Program-made: the position numbers and the translations under genes
Part shown: one piece after another, positions 54,284 through 63,900 of the stretch
Position numbering within the stretch: the stretch's first letter is position 1
Layout of the letters: each line of letters opens with the position of its first letter
NCBI GenBank assembly: GCA_003142855.1
Contig: PLNW01000069.1
Span: 1-64,000 of the forward strand
Direction of reading: 5' to 3'
DNA from: Myxococcales bacterium
GTDB lineage: Bacteria > Myxococcota_A > Polyangia > Fen-1088
Length of the DNA stretch: 64,000 nucleotides
Notes under the pieces: generated by a model
What the model was told of the DNA's origin: nothing
What the model saw: only the letters and a program-made list of their open reading frames with translations
The model's database searches: none

Positions 54284-56125
54284 CTAGGAGAATTTTCTGT
54301 GCAACCTTTCGCGCAGTTCTGCCAGGAACGAGTGCAGTCTGCGAACCAGTCGCAGGTACATCTCCTGGTAGTCCCCTGGCGAAGCCGGCACTCCGGAAAC
54401 CCCCAGACGTTCAAAGACTTTCTTCACGTCCTCGTAATTCTTGTCCGCGCCGTGGCCACCGCGTTCCAGATCGTGACAGAGCCATTTGGAACGGAGGAAT
54501 TTCAGATCCATCACCGCCTCAAACAGGTCCTCGGTTCTCCGAAAAACGCCGCACTCGCTGTTGCCCTCCTCGAATCGCAGATTCGGGCTGCCAGCGCCCT
54601 CGTAGATTAGGAGGTAGAGATGCTCGACAGCCTCCTTGAGGCAGATCAGATTTCGCGGCAAGAGCCATGGAAGCAGTGCGGACGCGCGGGCGGTCCTGTT
54701 TGTGTGCGAGAAGATGTCATCTTTGCCATGAAACCGAGCTGCTTCATTACAATCAACGACGCATGTGAGCAGCTCTCTTATTAGCGCAGCAAGCCGGACG
54801 ATGTCTGCACTCTCGGCGACCTTTGTTACCGATACGTCTTCGTCGAGCGCTGCCCGATTCACAAGCTCGTCGCGCTCCAAGTCGAGCAGGTCCAGTGGCG
54901 GAGCTGCCGGCTGTTCGGCCGATAGGCCGGTCGAGATTCTGTTTTCTTGAGCAAGCAACCGCGCCGTCACTTCGCTCGTGACCTGAAAATGGGTTGAGCC
55001 TAGCACTAGTGCGAGGTCGAGAACTTCTCGTCCTCGCGGAGTCGTTGCCCGCGCAAGGTCGCCGGTTCTTTCCATATAGGAAGTGAACGCGCGGCTCGGT
55101 TCTCTCACGATGGAGCCATAGGAAAGTGCATCGAGAGACCTTCCTGCGGCCATGCTTTCAATGACCGAGGCAAGACCATTTCCTGCAACGGCACGAGCGA
55201 TCTTAAAGTTTGGGATGCTTTCATCATAAACGTGAAGTCCCAACCATTGCAGCCGGTCCTCGCGAAACATGGTTGCTGTCGAAGTTCCCATCTTGTCTAG
55301 CAAGCTGAGGGCGCCCAATTTCTCCACCGGGTCGAGCATGCCCTTCGTCATGCTGGAGAGGACGTTTGGCTCGCGGAATCTCTCCGCGGCGGCGAGGATA
55401 CCCTTCGTCATGCCGGACATTGGATCACGGTATTGCTTCGCGGCGGCAAGCATCCCCTTCGTCATGCTGGACATTGGATCACGGTATTGCTCCGCGGCGG
55501 TGAGCATCCCCTTCGTCATGCTGGACATTGGATCACGGTATTGCTTCGCGGCGGCGAGCATCCCCTTCGTCATGCTGGACATTGGATCGCGGCATTGCTC
55601 CGCGGCGATGAGCATCCCCTTCGTCATGCTGGACATTGGATCACGGCATTGCTCCGCGGCGGTGAGCATCCCCTTCGTCATGCTGGACATTGGATCACGG
55701 TATTGCTTCGCGGCGGCGAGGATCCCCTTCGTCATGCCGCGAAGGCCGATCCGGGCGTCGAGTTCCTCCATCGGATCATGCAGCTCTTTCATGCCCCTGG
55801 AGACTGCACCGCGGGCGCCACGCTTTGCCACCGGCGCGCCTACTTTTTTCACAGCCCTGGAGATCAGCTCTATTCCGTCGATGGTCTCAGACTGCCGCCC
55901 GGTATGCTCGAATCCCTTTGACGCTTCTTCTTCCTGAATTGTCCCCGCCTGCTCAATGTCGAATCCAGGAGCAATGGTTAGTACATCCGCTCGTAGGATG
56001 CTCCATCCCTTCGCCTTCGCGAGATCAGCAGGGGCTGCTCCCGCCTGCCGAATGGCTTGAAGGCACTTTTGGTAGGCCCATCCGGTGATCTTCCGGAGGT
56101 TACGCGCCCGAGTCTTCAGGTTCAT
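54284..56125 (-). CDS. 613-aa protein with 18-aa tandem repeats and HEPN-like C-terminal region
   Basis: Repeats MTKGMLTAAEQYRDPMSS; C-terminal helical region with LKFLRSKWLCHDLE (Rx5H) and RRLHSFLAELRERLHRKF. Confidence 0.75.
   Translation of the reverse strand: MNLKTRARNLRKITGWAYQKCLQAIRQAGAAPADLAKAKGWSILRADVLTIAPGFDIEQAGTIQEEEASKGFEHTGRQSETIDGIELISRAVKKVGAPVAKRGARGAVSRGMKELHDPMEELDARIGLRGMTKGILAAAKQYRDPMSSMTKGMLTAAEQCRDPMSSMTKGMLIAAEQCRDPMSSMTKGMLAAAKQYRDPMSSMTKGMLTAAEQYRDPMSSMTKGMLAAAKQYRDPMSGMTKGILAAAERFREPNVLSSMTKGMLDPVEKLGALSLLDKMGTSTATMFREDRLQWLGLHVYDESIPNFKIARAVAGNGLASVIESMAAGRSLDALSYGSIVREPSRAFTSYMERTGDLARATTPRGREVLDLALVLGSTHFQVTSEVTARLLAQENRISTGLSAEQPAAPPLDLLDLERDELVNRAALDEDVSVTKVAESADIVRLAALIRELLTCVVDCNEAARFHGKDDIFSHTNRTARASALLPWLLPRNLICLKEAVEHLYLLIYEGAGSPNLRFEEGNSECGVFRRTEDLFEAVMDLKFLRSKWLCHDLERGGHGADKNYEDVKKVFERLGVSGVPASPGDYQEMYLRLVRRLHSFLAELRERLHRKFS
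55292..55735 (-). repeat. 54-bp tandem repeat (18-aa unit, about 6 close plus 2 degenerate units)
   Basis: Repeated catccccttcgtcatgctggacattggatcacggtattgcttcgcggcggcgag. Confidence 0.93.
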
Positions 56126-56396
56126 GGTTCTCCCCTGTTTTAGCCGAGCCGTCCCTCACATCGACTGGCCTTGGAGTCGAAGCCATGCCTGTGTAACCTT
56201 CCTCAATTCGGTTGCTGTCTTGCGGGGGTAATCCGCTTCTCCGCTCCGCCTTGGTGAGGGGCGCGCAGAGCATCTTGAATGCGTGACAACGACGCACAAA
56301 CAATACTAGCACGTTTAGCGCCCGTGCTGGCTACCCAGGGTATCCGCGCGAGATGACAGCGGAAACCTGAGACAACGGGCTCGACTGGCGTCGCCT

Positions 56397-56470
56397 TCCA
56401 CCGGCTCCATCCCGATCCGCAGGAGGTTCTCGCTCAGGGCCTCGAAGCCCCGGGCTCCGCGAACTGCGCG
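56397..56470 (-). pseudogene. Decayed copy of the small ORF at 59031-59204
   Basis: ARGFEALSENLLRIGMEPVEGDA versus ARGFEPLGENLLRIGMEMVEGDA; upstream part shifted to another frame. Confidence 0.45.
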
Positions 56471-56611
56471 GCGCCGTCGCCGGTGTCATGGCCAGGCCCG
56501 CCAAGAAGGCGAGCACCGGCCGCCGGCCGGCCTGGCCGCCGTGCAACACCTCGTCAACGGTCAGCGGACGAAGCCCACATGGCGAGCGGCGGCGTCGTAG
56601 TTGGCTATCTG

Positions 56612-56789
56612 TTGGCAGCTCCAACCGTGGGCAAACGGGCTTCCAGGTCACCCTGTCGGCGGAGGCATGACCTAGCGAACCATAGAAGTCCGAGGGCGCA
56701 CACGCCTATACCCGACGACAAAACATCAATGATATTGATGCGTTCGAGCTTGTGTACAGAAGTCGTGGGAATGTCTTCGCTCGTAGCTG
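56612..56789. repeat. About 175-bp repeat with hairpin, copy 2
   Basis: ggcagctccaaccgtgggcaaacgggcttcc...catagaagtccgagg...catcaatgatattgatg...gtcgtgggaatgtcttcgctcgtagctg. Confidence 0.85.
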
Positions 56790-57211
56790 AGATCACGTCC
56801 CGCACGCCATCTCGCGCCATGGCTGGCTTCCCCTCGCCGTGGATAATTGGCTGGGACGCGCGATTTCAGGCAGGCTTGCGCGATGAAGACGCCTCGGCGG
56901 CCACCCCGTCGGAAATCGGCGAAGCCCCGCGATCGGAGCCCGGGGATGGTGCGCACGCTGCGCTTCATGCTGTCGGGTACGACGAGTCCGCCCTGATCGG
57001 CGGGACGCCCAGCTCGCGCCCGGCGGCCCGGCATCCCCGGAGCCCCACCCTCAGATCCATGCCCGAGGCCCCGTGCGCGCCCATGGCCAACCCCCTCCCG
57101 ATCCATGCTCTCTGGCCTCCGATCCATGGTCCCCGGCCTCCGATCCCGGCCTCCGATCCATGCTTCCCATGCCCGCGCGTTGGCGATGTTCAGATCGCGC
57201 GTGACCGATGC

Positions 57212-58507
57212 CTACAACGGAACGGTATTCGCCCAGTGCTCGATCTCATCCCAGGTGGGGGGATTCTTGGTGGGGAGGTCAATCACGCCGCCGGTTTTGA
57301 TGTCTGCGGCCGTCTCGACATCGGGTTGCCCACCCAAGATTCTGAACGCCGACACGAGCCTACGAATGGTGGTCTCTGCTTGCTCGGTTATCCAACCCAG
57401 CAGAGTTAGATCCACGTTGCTGACGGAGACCGTTTCATCACCCGAGCCCTTCGTGATGTACTCGACAAACTGAGTTCGCCGCTCGGCGACGAGTTGGTTG
57501 TTCCGAAATGCCTCCAGGGTCCCGCCGAGTTCGATCAGGCATTGCAGAAGTGGACCGATCTTGTAGTTGTCCGCCTGGCCGTCGTGCTCAAGGAACTCTC
57601 CAGATCGTAGCGCCTCGTCGAGAAACCTGGTCTCAAGCTCTCTTGGCAGATTAAGCGTGCCGGCGATGAGCGTGTTCAATAGCCTTGCCTCAACCGGGCT
57701 GACTTCAGTCAGCTTCCGCTTTTCTTGAGAACCGGACTGCGCTTGTAGGATTGCCCAGGCGTCCCGCGCGCCCTGGTTCACGGGAACGATCTCGTTCTTC
57801 CGCTTCAGAAGCTTGCTGAGGTTCCGGATAAACTCTTGCCGTAATCCTAGGACAAGGGCACGTCGACGAAGGTTGCCCGTGATATGTAGGACCTGTCTGA
57901 GAGCTAGTGCGATGTCCTCGAACGTGTTGAAGACGTGAATCCAGTTCCCCTTTGGAAAATCCGCTCCAACCGTCACCGCTTGCTTCATCTCACTCGACCG
58001 TGCGACCTCCGCCAGAAAGGAGAATGTCGCCTCGGGGTTGTTGATTGCGCGGCTCGGATGGTTCGTCAGTGCCACAACATCCTGGTCCGACAGCTCGTGA
58101 TCCTTTTGGTACTCCTCACGAAGGACCCGTTCTAGGGTCCTGCGGTCTTCCCGCACGTCCCAGATCTCCTTGCGGACGAAGACGAGCAACTTCAACCGTC
58201 CCTGCTTGAGCCGTTCGTAGGCATGACGGTACTCCATCCGGGTGATGCTCGCGCCCTCTTGCTCGTTGAGGACACCGCCGGTTCGAGCCCCGATCAGCAG
58301 AACGAAATACTCGCAGTCATCAATGGCCTGAAGGCATGCGTTGTACGAGTTGGTGTCGAAGGGCTTTGCGAAATCGTTGAGTTCCGAGAGCATCACCTCG
58401 TACCCTAGCTCCGCTAGCCAGAATTTTAGGGCTGACCGGAGATCTCGAAAGTCGTGAATGGTAGAGGAAACGAAGATCCGGGGAGGACCTGATCGAGAAG
58501 CAAGCAT
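57212..58507 (-). CDS. DUF4062-domain protein
   Basis: PRIFVSSTIHDFRDLRSALKFWLAELGYEVMLSELNDF...SYNACLQAIDDCEYFVLLIGARTGG. Confidence 0.85.
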   Translation of the reverse strand: MLASRSGPPRIFVSSTIHDFRDLRSALKFWLAELGYEVMLSELNDFAKPFDTNSYNACLQAIDDCEYFVLLIGARTGGVLNEQEGASITRMEYRHAYERLKQGRLKLLVFVRKEIWDVREDRRTLERVLREEYQKDHELSDQDVVALTNHPSRAINNPEATFSFLAEVARSSEMKQAVTVGADFPKGNWIHVFNTFEDIALALRQVLHITGNLRRRALVLGLRQEFIRNLSKLLKRKNEIVPVNQGARDAWAILQAQSGSQEKRKLTEVSPVEARLLNTLIAGTLNLPRELETRFLDEALRSGEFLEHDGQADNYKIGPLLQCLIELGGTLEAFRNNQLVAERRTQFVEYITKGSGDETVSVSNVDLTLLGWITEQAETTIRRLVSAFRILGGQPDVETAADIKTGGVIDLPTKNPPTWDEIEHWANTVPL

Positions 58508-58734
58508 GCCTCAACTGTGGGGCGAAAACGGTGAAAAGTGAATGATTCAAGAGGGCATCTGGGGAACGGGCGGGTTGCCGGGATGTCCGTTCGACTCCGT
58601 TTCCGACCGATCTGCTCACCGGACGCAAATTCATGGGCGTGGAACCTGCCCCGCGTCTTCCAGCCTCCGTGCGGCCTTACTGCGGAATCAGGCCCGCGCA
58701 GGAGGCGGGTCCGGGCCACCGCCGCCGTCGCCGG

Positions 58735-58968
58735 CTACGTCCAGCCGTTCGCCCGCCTCCAGGCCGCGAGCTTGGCTCGCGCGTCGTCCGCGTCCTTGGC
58801 GTCCTCCCGGTACGCCTCCTCCGGCACCGGGACCATTCCGCCTTTGTTTGTCGGCCTCGGCCCCGTGATCACCGCCAGGCCGTCGTTTTCGCCACGGAAG
58901 CTCATCCGATAGTCGTGGCCGTCGGGAGATCTTGTCGTTCCAAGGAACTCGCTCTTTGGGAATTTCAT
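58735..58968 (-). CDS. Small hypothetical protein (77 aa)
   Basis: MKFPKSEFLGTTRSPDGHDYRMSFRGENDGLAVITGPRP...; protein-like composition. Confidence 0.5.
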   Translation of the reverse strand: MKFPKSEFLGTTRSPDGHDYRMSFRGENDGLAVITGPRPTNKGGMVPVPEEAYREDAKDADDARAKLAAWRRANGWT

Positions 58969-59030
58969 TTTGAACCTGCCTTTCAGGGCCTATTTGAACA
59001 CGGGTTCTAGCGCTAGCTTTATGGCCGGGC

Positions 59031-59204
59031 CTAGTTCGGCGATGTCGGCCGGCGGGCGGGCTCGATGCCCCCGGCGTCGCCCTCCACCATCTCCATGCCG
59101 ATGCGGAGGAGGTTCTCGCCCAGCGGCTCGAATCCCCGGGCCGCCAGGGCCAGGCCGGCCAGGCGGAGCAGGTCGCAACCTACCTCGAACATCGAGGGCA
59201 GCAT
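59031..59204 (-). CDS. Possible small ORF (57 aa), with a decayed copy at 56.4 kb
   Basis: MLPSMFEVGCDLLRLAGLALAARGFEPLGENLLRIGMEMVEGDAGGIEPARRPTSPN. Confidence 0.4.
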   Translation of the reverse strand: MLPSMFEVGCDLLRLAGLALAARGFEPLGENLLRIGMEMVEGDAGGIEPARRPTSPN

Positions 59205-59322
59205 TCCCCATTGTCGGCCGCGAACGGCCGAGGTTGCGTTAGGGCGGTCGCTATGACCTTGTCTGTGAGCCTGGCCGTGGGTTTCGAGGCCGGCGGCGAC
59301 CGCGCCCAATACCGGCCGGCGA

Positions 59323-59484
59323 CTACTTGGACCATGGCCAGTGTGCGATCAGGGCGGTGACGGCGGCGATGATGATTTTGGTCAGGGGCGCGGCCCACCA
59401 ACGTCGGCGAGGGGTATCGATCTGCTCCCGTCTCTGCTTCCTTCGGAACGGTTTTCGTCGAAGGATGCGTCTTCTGTTCGTCAT
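59323..59484 (-). CDS. Possible small basic single-TM protein (53 aa)
   Basis: MTNRRRILRRKPFRRKQRREQIDTPRRRWWAAPLTKIIIAAVTALIAHWPWSK. Confidence 0.4.
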   Translation of the reverse strand: MTNRRRILRRKPFRRKQRREQIDTPRRRWWAAPLTKIIIAAVTALIAHWPWSK

Positions 59485-59656
59485 GGTTTGCCTCGCTCGT
59501 ACTTCCGGGTGTGAGGTGGCAACGACCGCAACTGCAACCGCTGCGAGGCGGGAAAACACACGCTTGTATGAAGAGCCATGATTGGACCATGACGAATCAG
59601 ATCGCCCCTGGCGAAATGTACGTGCTGGCCGCGTTTCCCGGACGCTTCGTATATTT

Positions 59657-60385
59657 CTAGGTCTTCGTGCGGTGCCTCTTTGCCGTTGGGCTAACTGGCT
59701 GCTTGAAGCCTTTGGCCCGAAGGCGAGACAGGCGCGCGTTGACGGCCTTCTCACTTAGCGATTCGGCAGGAAAGCCGAGCGGATCGTCGATTTCTTCGAG
59801 TCTTCCCGAAGCGTCGACACGGGAAAATGCAATGGTTCCAGCACGTCGCGACTTCGTGGGGGGATACCCGAACATCTCGTGTAGTGAGTGGCTGATTTGT
59901 GCGGGCTTGAGCCCTCGTTCGGCCAAGGTGCGGACCACACTGTCAAGAACCGAGAATTTCTCGCGCTCTTGCTCATGTCGCCTGGTGCCTTCAGCAAGCA
60001 ACGGACGGATCTCTCGAATCTCCGCCTCGATGCCTTGAAGCTTTTGCTCCAAGCGTGCGCGCCGTTTCGACAGCTCGCTGAAGTCCTTCTTGTCGGATCG
60101 GGTTGGCCCCTTGTTGAAGCGCTCGAACTCCGCGAGCTGCTCTGGACATGGCGGCTGCCAATGTTCCCTCGCAGCCCTCAATTGCTCCTCCGACGGTGGC
60201 TTAGGGACGTTCTCGTCGGTGAACAGTCCACCGGCGCGAATACCTTTCACGCGGTTCAAAGCTGCACCTATCAGGCATTCCAAATCCTCAAACGCCTCAG
60301 CTTCGAGCGCCAGATTTGGTGGAATGAGGGCCAGCAGTTTCTTGGCGTGCGTGAGAACGGCGGCGGCCGGATTCCTCGTCTTCAC
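59657..60385 (-). CDS. Coiled-coil hypothetical protein
   Basis: Complete ORF; SELSKRRARLEQKLQGIEAEIREIRPLLAEGTRRHEQEREKFSVLDSVV central coiled coil. Confidence 0.6.
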   Translation of the reverse strand: MKTRNPAAAVLTHAKKLLALIPPNLALEAEAFEDLECLIGAALNRVKGIRAGGLFTDENVPKPPSEEQLRAAREHWQPPCPEQLAEFERFNKGPTRSDKKDFSELSKRRARLEQKLQGIEAEIREIRPLLAEGTRRHEQEREKFSVLDSVVRTLAERGLKPAQISHSLHEMFGYPPTKSRRAGTIAFSRVDASGRLEEIDDPLGFPAESLSEKAVNARLSRLRAKGFKQPVSPTAKRHRTKT

Positions 60386-60422
60386 AATTCACCTGCGGTG
60401 GGCGTACCCGCGAGGGGCTGAG

Positions 60423-61916
60423 TTAGTCTGGCGTGCCTTGGCCCAAAGCGTTGCCGCCCCAGCAGGTGACGGTGCCGTCCGTTCTCAAGCCGCAGGCGTA
60501 ATCATCTCCGACGCTGACGGATGAGAAGGTACCTGTCGGCATGGTCAGGCCGTACACGATGCCCCAGCAGACTACCGTCTTGTCTGTCTCTACGCCGCAG
60601 GCGAAGGTGGTACCTGCGCTAACAGACGAGAACGTACCCGTGGGCGCCGTGCTGACGGTGCCGGAGTCGTTACTTCCCCAGCACGTAACCGTGCTGTTCG
60701 TCGTCACGCCACAAGTGTAGCCCTGTCCGGCGCTGACTGACGACAGATACACGCCGATCTGATATGAAGCTTCGCCGAAAATGTTGTCGCCCCAGCACTG
60801 AACCTCATTGTTAGGCAAGACAGCGCAGGCGTGATCGAATCCGGCGCTCACAGACAGGAACGTACCAGTGATCGGTGTGGCCTGGCCGTAGGTATTGGAG
60901 CCCCAGCAGGCAATGGTGCCGTCCGTTCTCAAGCCGCACACGAAGACGTTGCCAGCGCTGACCGACGCGAACGTGCCGGCGGGTGGCGTGGATTCGCCGT
61001 AGGTATTGGAGCCCCAGCAGGTGACAGTGCCGTCCGTTCTTAAGCCGCAGGCGTAGTCATCTCCGCCGACGCTGACCGAGGTGAAGGTCCCTACGGGCGG
61101 CGTGGCTTCGCCCCAGGTGTTGTCACCCCAGCAGGCGATGGTACCATCGGCTCTTACGCCGCAAGTGCAGGACTCGCCCGCGCTGACGGTGGAATAGCGC
61201 GTGGCGGGGCTGACATCCATTGCGGTATCGATCACGCCCGTCCCTGCATCTCTCGCTTCCAGTGTCGGGTAGGCATCGGAGAAACTGGAAGACCCTGGTT
61301 CGACTGCTGGCTCCGAGCCCGACTCGGTACCGATCAAAGGGGCAGGTTCGACCGCCGGTTCCGGTGCAGGTTCCGCGGCGGGTGGGATATCGGAGCCAAG
61401 ATCGGTGAGGCTACTGGCGCGAACGTCGAGACCGGCATCTATTCCAGGCACCACGCACACGCACGCCGCGAACGTGCCTGCCGAGGTGCACGTCTGCGCG
61501 CCCTGCTGGCTGGCGGGGCACGCGCACGCAGCGCTGGCACCGGGGACGCACGCGGCCGGAGCGCTGGCATCGGGTGACGTATTGGGTGCCGAGCACACGC
61601 ACGCCGCAAAGGTACCCGCCGAGGTGCATGTCTGCGCGCCGGTCTGACCAGTGACGCACACACAGGCAACTGCGGCGCCGGGAATACAAAGAGGTGGTGT
61701 AGCGCTGGTGGCCGTGGCCAACTGGCCGCCAGTTCCGCCGCTACCTCCTCCGACTCCGCCCGGTCCCCCACCAGTTCCGGCAGAGCCGCCCATGTCGACC
61801 ACGATGGTTAGAGCGTCTTGGGAGCTGGTGGCGTGACTCCCGCCACCGCAACCGCCGAGGGACGCCACCAGAAGACACGAAAGCACGAAACGCAGTCTGG
61901 CTACCATGTGGACCAT
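60423..61916 (-). CDS. RCC1-repeat lipoprotein
   Basis: Lipobox ASLGGCGGG; repeats CGLRTDGTIACWGSNTYGQATPxxGTFxSVSAG. Confidence 0.85.
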   Translation of the reverse strand: MVHMVARLRFVLSCLLVASLGGCGGGSHATSSQDALTIVVDMGGSAGTGGGPGGVGGGSGGTGGQLATATSATPPLCIPGAAVACVCVTGQTGAQTCTSAGTFAACVCSAPNTSPDASAPAACVPGASAACACPASQQGAQTCTSAGTFAACVCVVPGIDAGLDVRASSLTDLGSDIPPAAEPAPEPAVEPAPLIGTESGSEPAVEPGSSSFSDAYPTLEARDAGTGVIDTAMDVSPATRYSTVSAGESCTCGVRADGTIACWGDNTWGEATPPVGTFTSVSVGGDDYACGLRTDGTVTCWGSNTYGESTPPAGTFASVSAGNVFVCGLRTDGTIACWGSNTYGQATPITGTFLSVSAGFDHACAVLPNNEVQCWGDNIFGEASYQIGVYLSSVSAGQGYTCGVTTNSTVTCWGSNDSGTVSTAPTGTFSSVSAGTTFACGVETDKTVVCWGIVYGLTMPTGTFSSVSVGDDYACGLRTDGTVTCWGGNALGQGTPD

Positions 61917-62209
61917 GGTCGCCCCATTCGGGATTCGCCGCAAACAGTTCCGGGGCCTGTCTGGACCGTGACGAAGACAACCCGCAGAACCTCGCGCCAG
62001 GCGAAGCGCTCTCACGCTGGCGCCTCGCAAGCGGACCTGCTGGGGCGAGAAAGGGCCATGGACGGCGCGAACGCAGCGGAGCGAAGCCCCTTGCTAGCGG
62101 AGTGGCGGCAGCGAGTGACCACCGCCGGCCACGCTCCGCTTGAGATCCCGCGCGTCGCGTTCCAAGGCGTCGAGATGGTTTCTCATGCGCAGGACCGAGC
62201 GCCACCTCG

Positions 62210-63856
62210 TCATGGTGGTGTTGACTCGCCAGCAGAGTTGTCGCCCCAGCAGGCGACCGTGCCGTCGGTCTTCACGCCGCAGGCATAGTAGTCGCCAACG
62301 CTGAGGGATACGAATGCGCCTGCGGGCGGCACATAATCATAGTTGTTCGATCCCGATGTCCAGAACGGCCCAAAGTCGCCCCAGCAGGCGACCGTGCCGT
62401 CGGTCTTCACGCCGCAGGTGAGGTTGCCGCCAGCACTCACCGATGAAAACGTCCCTGTGGGCGGCGTGGATTGGCCAGTATTGTTGAGCCCCCAGCAGGC
62501 GACTGTGCCGTCCGTCTTCACACCGCAGGTGTGGTAGCCGCCAGCGCCCACGGACGAAAAGGTCCCGGTGGGCGGCGTGGATTCGCCATAGTTGTTGTCG
62601 CCCCAGCAGGCGACCGTGCCATCGGTCTTCACGCCGCAGGCGTGGTAATCGCCAGCACTGACAGATACGAAGCTGCCAGTGGGCGGACTGGTCTGGCCGT
62701 ACCTGTTGCTACCTCCCCAGCACGCAAGTGGGCCATCGGTTCTCACACCACAGGCGTAGTCGCCGCGGGCGCTGATGGTTGACAGCGTGCCCGGACCCAC
62801 GTCCACGCTTCCGTAGAGAATGTCACCGCAGCACAAGAACGATCCGCCGGGTCGAACAGCACAGAGGAAACTGTCGCCAACGCCGACGGATGACACGGTA
62901 CCCATCACGGGCGGTGACACACCACCGCACGATATGGAAGCGATGTTGCCCCAGCAGGCGACCGTGCCGTCGGTCTTCACGCCGCAGGTGAGGTCGAGAC
63001 CCGCTGCCACAGAAACGTAGCGCGGCCCCAGCGCGGTTTCCGCGTCCGGCGTGAAAGGCGCGGCATCCGCTGCTGTGTCAGGCGTGGCCGTAGCGGTGTC
63101 ACGCTGGAGAAGCCCCGCGTCGGCAGCCCGCGTGGGGCAGTAGATGTCGCAAGGCAGCGATCCCCCTCCCGACGACTGGGGCAGGCAGATCACATTGCCA
63201 CCATTCCCACCGATGGACGAGTACGGAAACCCGCTGGTTCCGTCGTAGGTCAAGCATGGCTGGGCCGGGTTCACGGACTGGAGAGTCTTGGAGTCGACGC
63301 AGATCGAACAACGTATGGTGGTTCCGGGCCAGTAGGCACCACTGGCGCAGTAGCCGTTCGGTGATCCAGGGAAGACATCCAAAGACCCGCAAGTGCCCGG
63401 CTGGAAGCCAGAGGAGAGCGGCGAAGACGCATCCGGCCCGGTATCGACTGGGGGCTGGGCGTCCGGTGTGGGTGTCCCCGGCGCGTCGACCGTCGAGACA
63501 GCCGCCCCACCGTCAGCACTCGGCGTGTCCACGCACACGCACGCCGCGAACGTGCCCGCCGAGGTGCACGTCTGCGCGCCGGTCTGACCAGTGACACACG
63601 CACAGGCGACGCTGGCGCCGGGAATACAAAGAGGTGGTGTAGCGTTGGTGGCCCTGGCCGGCTGGCCGCCGGTTCCGCCGCCACCCCCTCCCACTCCGCC
63701 CGGACCCCCACCAGTTCCGGCGGAGACATCGCTGCCGCCCATGACGGTGGGAGCATCTGGCGGGCTGGTGGCCGGACTCCCGCCGCTGCAGCCGCCAAGA
63801 GACGCCACCAGCACACACGAAACTACGACGCACATCCTGGTTACCATGCGGACCAT
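62210..63856 (-). CDS. RCC1-repeat lipoprotein (tandem paralog)
   Basis: Lipobox ASLGGCSGG; repeats CGVKTDGTVACWGDNNYGESTPPTGTFSSVSAGGYHT. Confidence 0.85.
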   Translation of the reverse strand: MVRMVTRMCVVVSCVLVASLGGCSGGSPATSPPDAPTVMGGSDVSAGTGGGPGGVGGGGGGTGGQPARATNATPPLCIPGASVACACVTGQTGAQTCTSAGTFAACVCVDTPSADGGAAVSTVDAPGTPTPDAQPPVDTGPDASSPLSSGFQPGTCGSLDVFPGSPNGYCASGAYWPGTTIRCSICVDSKTLQSVNPAQPCLTYDGTSGFPYSSIGGNGGNVICLPQSSGGGSLPCDIYCPTRAADAGLLQRDTATATPDTAADAAPFTPDAETALGPRYVSVAAGLDLTCGVKTDGTVACWGNIASISCGGVSPPVMGTVSSVGVGDSFLCAVRPGGSFLCCGDILYGSVDVGPGTLSTISARGDYACGVRTDGPLACWGGSNRYGQTSPPTGSFVSVSAGDYHACGVKTDGTVACWGDNNYGESTPPTGTFSSVGAGGYHTCGVKTDGTVACWGLNNTGQSTPPTGTFSSVSAGGNLTCGVKTDGTVACWGDFGPFWTSGSNNYDYVPPAGAFVSLSVGDYYACGVKTDGTVACWGDNSAGESTPP

Positions 63857-63900
63857 GGTCGCCCCATTCGGGATTCGCCGCAATCAGTTCCGAGGCAACG

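Noticed and set aside
55292-55735. CRISPR array
   Set aside because: 54-bp units are contiguous with no spacers and encode an in-frame peptide repeat
55269-55937. Plus-strand repeat ORFs opposite the 18-aa repeat array
   Set aside because: Mirror of the in-frame repeats; minus-strand gene is longer and non-repetitive outside the array
60423-63010. CRISPR-like repeats
   Set aside because: Periodic similarity is explained by RCC1 coding repeats
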